Assembly: GCA_018343915.1 (NCBI GenBank)
Contig: JABRWF010000001.1
Location: 496,001 to 560,000, forward strand
Length of the DNA stretch: 64,000 nucleotides
From: Agroathelia rolfsii
Taxonomy: Eukaryota; Basidiomycota; Agaricomycetes; Amylocorticiales; Amylocorticiaceae
Reading direction: 5' to 3'
This document shows, one piece after another, positions 58,499-64,000 of this stretch; position 1 is the stretch's first letter, and the number at the start of each line of letters is the position of its first letter. Both the position numbers and the translations under genes were made by a program. Under the pieces are notes generated by a model. It saw only the letters and a program-made list of their open reading frames with translations, searched no databases and had not been told where the DNA came from.

Positions 58499-61400
58499 TC
58501 TTGAGGTCAGCTGAAAGGGCTATTCAGTCTGACCAATACGTTCAAAATCGTTTTTCTTCTCTCTCTTCCTGTAATAATATTTCCATTTCTTCCTCATCTT
58601 ACTTCTCCCTTGCAGGTGCGAATGGACAGCACCTCAAGGTTCCCATTATGTTCCATGGACCTTTTAGAAACTTTTCTACTTTCGCTATGATTGATTCTGG
58701 TGCTTCCTCTTCTTTTGTAAACTATCGATACATAGAAAAACACAAAATCCCCACAAAAAAATTACCTCGAGCTATCCCGTTGTATAATATAGATAACTCC
58801 GCAAATCAGATAGGGAAAATTGAATCTGTTGCAATTCTTGACACTACGATTGGATCCGAGAGAAAATATCTGCCCCTCTGTGTCGTCGATATTGGCCAGG
58901 AAGACGTTATTCTTGGAATCGACTGGCTGCGCCTCGAAAACCCCGTGATAGATTGGAAATCTGCAGAAATTACCTTCCTACCCAAAAAAGAAATTGTACA
59001 GGGAACCACTACCATGCCATCCAGATACGAAGACTTTGCTGATGTATTCTCCGAGGAGGAAGCAAGTAGACTACCTAGCCACAAATCATCTGACCACAAA
59101 ATTGAGTTGCTTGATGAAACAAAGCTCAGACGAGGGCGTGTATACCCCCTCAGTAGCAACGAAACTGATGCACTCAACGAGTGGATAGATGATAACCTGG
59201 CCAAGGGGTATATTTGCAAATCCGAAAGTGAATTCGCTGCTCCAATGTTCTTTGTGCCCAAGAAAAATGGGAAGCTCCGCCCAGTCCAGGATTATCAAGC
59301 CCTTAATGAGCAAACCGTCAAGAATGCATACCCGCTTCCCCTAATCTCGGAAATTGTCAAACACATGACCAGATTCCGCTGGTTTACCAAAATTGACCTA
59401 CGAGCGGGTTTCAACAATATCCGCATCAGGGAAGGGGACGAGCGTAAGGCGGCCTTTATCACGTCATAGGGGCTCTTTGAACCCCTGGTTATGCCCTTTG
59501 GTCTATGCAACGCACCCTCCTCTATGCAGGCTCTAATGGACGACATCCTCCTTCGCCTAGTCCAACTAGGATTTGTCAGGGTCTATATTGACGACGTCAT
59601 CATTGGAGCTGAGACCAAGGAAAAGCTACGAGAGGTGACACGCGAAGTCCTTTCCATCCTACGAGAGCATAACCTGTACGGTAACCTAGACAAGTTCGAG
59701 GTCGAAAAACCGGAAGTCAATATCTTGGGTTTCATTGTTTCTCACCGCCAGGTTCGCATGGATCCCGAGAAGGTCAAACCTATCCTCGACTGGCCAACTC
59801 CTAAGAATGTCAAAGAGGTCCGCAAATTCCGAGGTTTGGCCAACTATTACCGACGATTCATCCGAGACTTTGGAAAGATCTGCAAGCCCCTGGATCGTCT
59901 TACGGGCAAGGTCGATTGGACCTGGGGTCCAGAAGAGCAGGAAAGTTTTGATAATCTCAAGAGGGCCTTCAGCACTGCTCCTGTTCTACGCTCCTACGAT
60001 CAAAGGACCCCGACTCGAGTTGAAACAGACGCCTCTTCCTATGCCACCGGCGCAGTTCTTAGTCAAAAGGACGAATCTGGTGCCTGGCATCCCATCGCCT
60101 TCCTATCTCAATCCATGAATGATGCCGAAAGGAACTACGACATCTGGGATAAGGAGATGCTAGGGGTTATCCGCGCTCTGGATCATTGGCGTCACCTGCT
60201 CCAAGGACTTCCTGAACCATTCGAAATCTGGACGGACCACAAAAACCTGGAGTACTGGACCACAGCTCGTAACCTTACCCGTCGACAGGCTCGCTGGTCC
60301 CTTTTCTTGGCAGACTTCAACTTCCGAATTCATTACCAGAAAGGAGCTGAAAATGGCAAGGCAGATGCGTTATCGCGGCGACCAGACCTTCAAGTATCGG
60401 ATGCTGAGGATAACCATGATGTAGTTTTGCTTGACCCAAAGCTATTTCAAATAAATGCTTCCCGACGAGGTCATGTTCTGATGGAAGGAGAATCCGAGCT
60501 GCTCAAGAAAATCCGGAATGCTTCCCCCGAAGCAGAGGTTGCAGAGGCGTTATGACTAGTCAAAGACTTAGGACCTGTGAAGCTCCAAAAAGGTTTAGAA
60601 GAGTGGAATCAAGAAAATGGGGTCATCCTACAACAAGGAAGGGTTTATGTACCAGCAGACAAGGAAATCCGAACACAGATCATTTCTATGTACCATGATA
60701 GTCTGCTGAGTGGTCACCCCGGCCAGCATAAAACCCTCGAATTAGTCTCACGCAATTACTGGTGGCCTGGCATGACAAAGGCAGTTAATGAATACGTGGA
60801 AACCTGCCAAATCTGCATTCAGAACAAATCCTCCCATTTACCGGCCTTTGGTCCTCTTGAACCCCTCCCCACGCCCACACGCCCCTGGGATCACATTACC
60901 ATGGACATGATTGTCAAGCTTCCGGATTCACAGGGTTATGATAGCATTCTGGTCGTGGTAGATAGGTTTTCCAAGATGACCCATGTTATCCCCACCACGG
61001 AGAAGATCAATGCCATCGGAACAGCTGAACTTCTATGGTCACATGTTTTCAAGCTTCACGGATTGCCATCCAGGATTACTTCTGATAGGGGACCTCAATT
61101 CGCAAGTAAGGTGATGCAAGAAGTACACAAGCGTATGGGTATCATCACAGCCATGTCTACCGCCTATCACCCGCAAACGGATGGACAATCTGAGCGTGTC
61201 AACCAAGAACTCAAAGCATACCTGAGGTTCTTTGTATCTCACCGACAGGATGATTGGGCAAGACTACTTCCCTCTGCCGAGTTCGCTCTGAATAACCGAC
61301 AACATTCCGCTACCAAGATGTCACCATTCAGAATGAACTATGGGTTTGACCCACGTATGGATTTCTCCCTTACGGGTATCTTTGAAACACCAGCCGTAGA

Positions 61401-62076
61401 GGACTGGTTACACGTCATTGCAGATGCACAATCGGATGCTCAAGCTGCCCTTAATCTAGCTGCAGAAAAGATGAAAGAATCCTTTGACAAGCATGTATGA
61501 GAGTCACCTCAATGGCAGAAGGGCGATAAGGTCTGGTTATCCACTGAGAACCTGAAGACATCCCAACCAACAAGGAAGTTATCCGCTAAATTTGCTGGTC
61601 CCTATGAAATCTTGGAAAGAATCGGTCCACTTGCATATCGTCTCAAGATCCCTCGTACTTGGTCAATCCATAATGTTTTCCATGTCTCCCTCCTATCCGG
61701 ACATAAACCATCAGAACGGGATCAACCTCCACCGGAACCTGTGGAAGTCGAAGGAGAGGAAGAATGGGAAGTTGACAAGATCAAGGATTCCAGAATCTCA
61801 GGAAGACCCAAGCGGCTAGAATACCTGGTTAGTTGGAAAGATGCACCAGGAGAGGATAATTGGGAACCGGCAGACAACCTGACACACGCCAAGGCCAGGA
61901 TACGAGACTTCCATAAAAGGCACCCCAATGCACCTAAACGCTTAAACGCTGCAGTCTTTGGGGAATTACCTTTTAGACCAATCGAGAATTACACGGAAAC
62001 AATGACGAAGGAAACCGCGGGATGGGAACTAGGGAAGTTCCGGAGTAACTCCCTTGAGAAGGGGGTAATGTTATGA
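58495..62076 (+). pseudogene. pol: B3 Pol polyprotein, three nonsense codons
   Basis: A 3582-nt frame, 1193 codons plus stop. Protease (MIDSGASSSF near residue 67), RT (YIDDVIIGAE near residue 364), RNase H (ETDASSYATGAVLSQ), integrase finger (HDSLLSGHPGQHK), core ([21 protein letters not shown]), GPY/F (KFAGPYEILE) and chromodomain (YLVSWKDAPGEDNWEP). Stops: 59467-59469 in RT, 60553-60555 and 61498-61500 (both CGA to TGA). The natural stop TGA occupies bases 6-8 of the 3' LTR. Confidence 0.95.
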
Positions 62077-63072
62077 GTTGGACATTTTTCGCCTTTTCTT
62101 TACGGACATGTACATATTTTTATTGTATTTTTACGATTTTTATTGACTAAGATACGGACGAAATACCTTGCAGGCGACATTTTGACGCGCGTGTGACTGG
62201 CTGTGTTAGCCCCACGTGATAGGAGTGCTCGTGACAAGAGTATATTAGGAAGGCGGAGTCTAGATCATTCCTTTTCATCAAAAGGTCTAGACTCAGGAAC
62301 CAGGGTCGTTCCGATCACTGTGCGATTACTAAGGAGTACTAGACTCATCACTCCGATCGGTTGCTCATTGGACTTAGGTACAAAGCACTGCCCCTGCATT
62401 TTACATGTTCCTGCTTACGAACCCCGGCTGCGCACAGACCATCAAGGCTGCGCACAGGCCCTTTCATTTATGTATAAATACAAGCATGTAACCCTTACCT
62501 GAACCTTAGCTTCGACCTTTTTGCCTTCAGGTAAGGGCACCCCACCTCTTGTACACTTACATAAAAGCTAATATATCTTTCGCCTTCAGGCTTATCCACG
62601 TCCTAGCCCACCACCCTCTTCCCCTTTCCCCTCTATTTAGTGTAAGGCCTTAAGGGCATCTAAGTAGAATATGTAAGCTCTAGTACCAGAGAGCATAAGT
62701 CGAACATAAGTCCTCAATATAAAGAGGCAATTGCGCGTGATAAAACCCTGTTCATTCAGGTGGAGGCAGAAACAAGTCCTCTTAGGCGTTAGTTGTAGTA
62801 CGGAGGGCTAAGCCGCCTACTCCGAGTAAGAAAATCTTGAGGGCAACTATTTGACGCAAAGAGAGCACATGGGAAGCCCCTGGCTAGAGTACCAAACGCG
62901 ATCCTAGCAAAGTAGGAGTCCTAAGGTTACTATTACAAAGGATAGCAACGGGAGCACGTACGCGCCTACTAAAAACCAGACATACATACGTGTAAAAGGG
63001 ACCTTACAGTCCACCCTCGTACCTTCAAGAGGGTTACGTCGTTTGGTTAAGTCAAGAGCGTAAGCCTTGACA
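62069..63072 (+). repeat. 3' LTR of B3
   Basis: 1004 bp, same length as the 5' LTR and near-identical by eye, suggesting a fairly recent insertion. The polypurine tract GAGAAGGGGGTAA lies at 62056-62068. Confidence 0.95.
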
Positions 63073-63240
63073 CCGAGCTTCCGCTCCGGAACTCTTGAGG
63101 AGCTCCGCTCCTGAGTGCGGAGCTTCCGCATGTGTTGTATCTCCGCACGGCTGCCCGTCGGAGTTAGGGAAAAGGTCTCCCCCTACATATTCTACTTTTT
63201 CTATCTCTTGTCTCCGCGTTAGAACTAGTGCGGAGCTTTC

Positions 63241-64000
63241 TGTCAAGGCTTACGCGCTTGACTCTACCAAAAGACACAACCTGCTGTAAGGTATGCAGGC
63301 GGGCTGTAAAGCCGGGTTTTACATGTACTACTTGTTTGGTATATATTCAGACACCCACATACTCCCATTGCTACCTTTCGTAATAGTGCATGCTAAGCTT
63401 TACTTTGCTAGGATCATGGTTGGTACTCTAGCCAGAGGCTTCCCGTTTACTCTCTTCGCGTCAAATAAAGTTTATAATGCTTCTTACTGAGGATAGGTGG
63501 CTTAGCCCTCCGTGGTCTACGTAATGTCTGCTAGGACTTATTACTGCCTAGGCCTAAATGAATAGGGCTTGGATGTCACGCGCAACGCCTCTATGTATTG
63601 AGGACTTCACAACCTTATGCCTTCTTATAACAAGGCTACGTGTACTCTTACTAAGATACCCTTGAGGCTTTACACTTAATAAGATGGTGGAAATAAAAGA
63701 AGGAGGGGGGGTGTGGGCTAGGACTTGTATAAGCCTAAAGGCGAGATATATATTAGTTATTTTATGTGAGTGTACAAGAGAGGGGTGCCCTTACCTGAAG
63801 GCGAGAAGGTCAAAGCTAAGGTTCAGGTAAGGGCTACAAGCTTGTATTTATACACAAAATGAAGGGCCCGTGTGCAGCCTTGATGGTCTGTGCGCAGTAG
63901 GGTTCGTAAGCGGAAATGACTAGAATGCAGAGGCAGTGCTTTGTTCCTAAGTCCGATGAGCAACCGATCGGAATAATGAGTCTAGTACTCCTTAGTAATC
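63241..64000 (-). repeat. LTR of family B, cut by window edge
   Basis: It starts TGTCAAGGCTTACGCG inside LTR-C of C5 and runs to the window end, covering U5, the TATA region and part of U3 (GGGCTGTAAAGCC subfamily). Solo or 3' LTR cannot be decided. The predicted duplication is CTTTC (63236-63240). Confidence 0.87.

Larger units (their letters stand above)
56160..58504 (+). pseudogene. gag: B3 Gag, split by solo LTR-A
   Basis: Coding occupies 56160-56432 and 57278-58504, rejoining in frame to 499 residues. It starts MSRPSKGKAP and has an acidic stretch, a capsid-like middle and the zinc knuckle CFHCGQLGHPKRRC. Nonsense codons: 57527-57529 (CAG to TAG) and 58331-58333 (CAA to TAA). The natural stop is TGA at 58502-58504. 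Confidence 0.93.
54743..63072 (+). mobile_element. B3: complete family B chromovirus
   Basis: The LTRs are 54743-55746 and 62069-63072 (1004 bp each), flanked by CCGAG at 54738-54742 and 63073-63077. Gag is split by a solo LTR-A. Gag and Pol carry nonsense codons without indels. Confidence 0.95.
54473..63240 (+). repeat. C5: LTR-C split by B3 and cut by another LTR-B
   Basis: LTR-C sequence (TGTTATGAGTTGGAC start) occupies 54473-54742 and 63078-63240. Element B3 sits between the pieces with a CCGAG duplication. At 63241 a further LTR-B interrupts, and the rest is off-window. About half of the LTR is seen; whether a full element follows is unknown. Confidence 0.87.

Noticed and set aside
1..64000. 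CRISPR array, bacterial operon, rRNA or tRNA genes
   Set aside because: No regularly spaced repeats and no conserved RNA gene sequences were recognised; all repeats resolve into LTRs.

Overview
The window is a nest of LTR retrotransposons with essentially no host genes. Every long coding sequence is Gag or Pol of Ty3/Gypsy elements of the chromodomain (chromovirus, Tf1/sushi-like) type. Gag ends in one CCHC zinc knuckle. Pol runs aspartic protease (DSGA), reverse transcriptase (YIDD), RNase H, integrase (HHCC, DDE, GPY/F) and chromodomain. The architecture points to a filamentous fungus, probably a basidiomycete such as an Agaricomycete. That assignment is an inference; no host gene or rRNA is present to anchor it. 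The abundant nested, decayed copies suggest heterochromatin or a centromere-like region.

Three families carry coding copies, named here by LTR. A has LTRs of about 840-850 bp, B about 1000 bp and C about 850 bp. Four more LTR types (D, E, F, G) appear only as LTRs. I verified 16 target-site duplications of 5 bp by eye (one with a single mismatch), which lets the nesting be unpicked.

Layout. 1-439 is a cut LTR-A. 549-10374 is a solo LTR-B split by element A1 (1039-9842, minus). The 3' LTR of A1 is itself split by solo LTR-D, which is split by a solo LTR-A. 10380-11961 is a mosaic of unassigned DNA, an LTR-B scrap and candidate LTR-E. 11962-14294 is a C-family pol remnant (C1) carrying solo LTR-F. 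C2 starts at 14295; its 3' LTR holds solo LTR-G, and its pol end is broken by B0 (16049). B0 is broken after 16 nt of internal sequence by a B-family tandem, B1 (17076-24567) followed by B2, which share one LTR. B2 (24568-54472 in pieces) received solo C, C3 (27984-35941), solo C, A2 (37453-53988) and C5 (54473 onward). A2 received solo F, solo B and B4 (45428-52898). C5 received B3 (54743-63072) and another LTR-B (63241 to the edge).

The best biological signal is in the LTRs. In A, B and C an 11-nt box lies 34-35 nt after the TATA box, at the expected transcription start. It is the reverse complement of the primer-binding site, which sits 2 nt inside the 5' LTR. No tRNA-type TGG site is present. 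Family C differs from A and B at one position in both partners, so pairing is kept. This is self-priming as known for Tf1, with family-specific primers. LTRs D and G share a different box at the same spacing, which predicts their unseen primer-binding sites. The same leader holds a dyad around the box and a candidate 56-59 nt intron. Gag and Pol are joined at an identical in-register G GGT TTT site with Pol in the -1 frame. No Pol frame has an indel, but nearly all are broken by C-to-T or G-to-A nonsense changes, a RIP or methyl-cytosine-deamination pattern.
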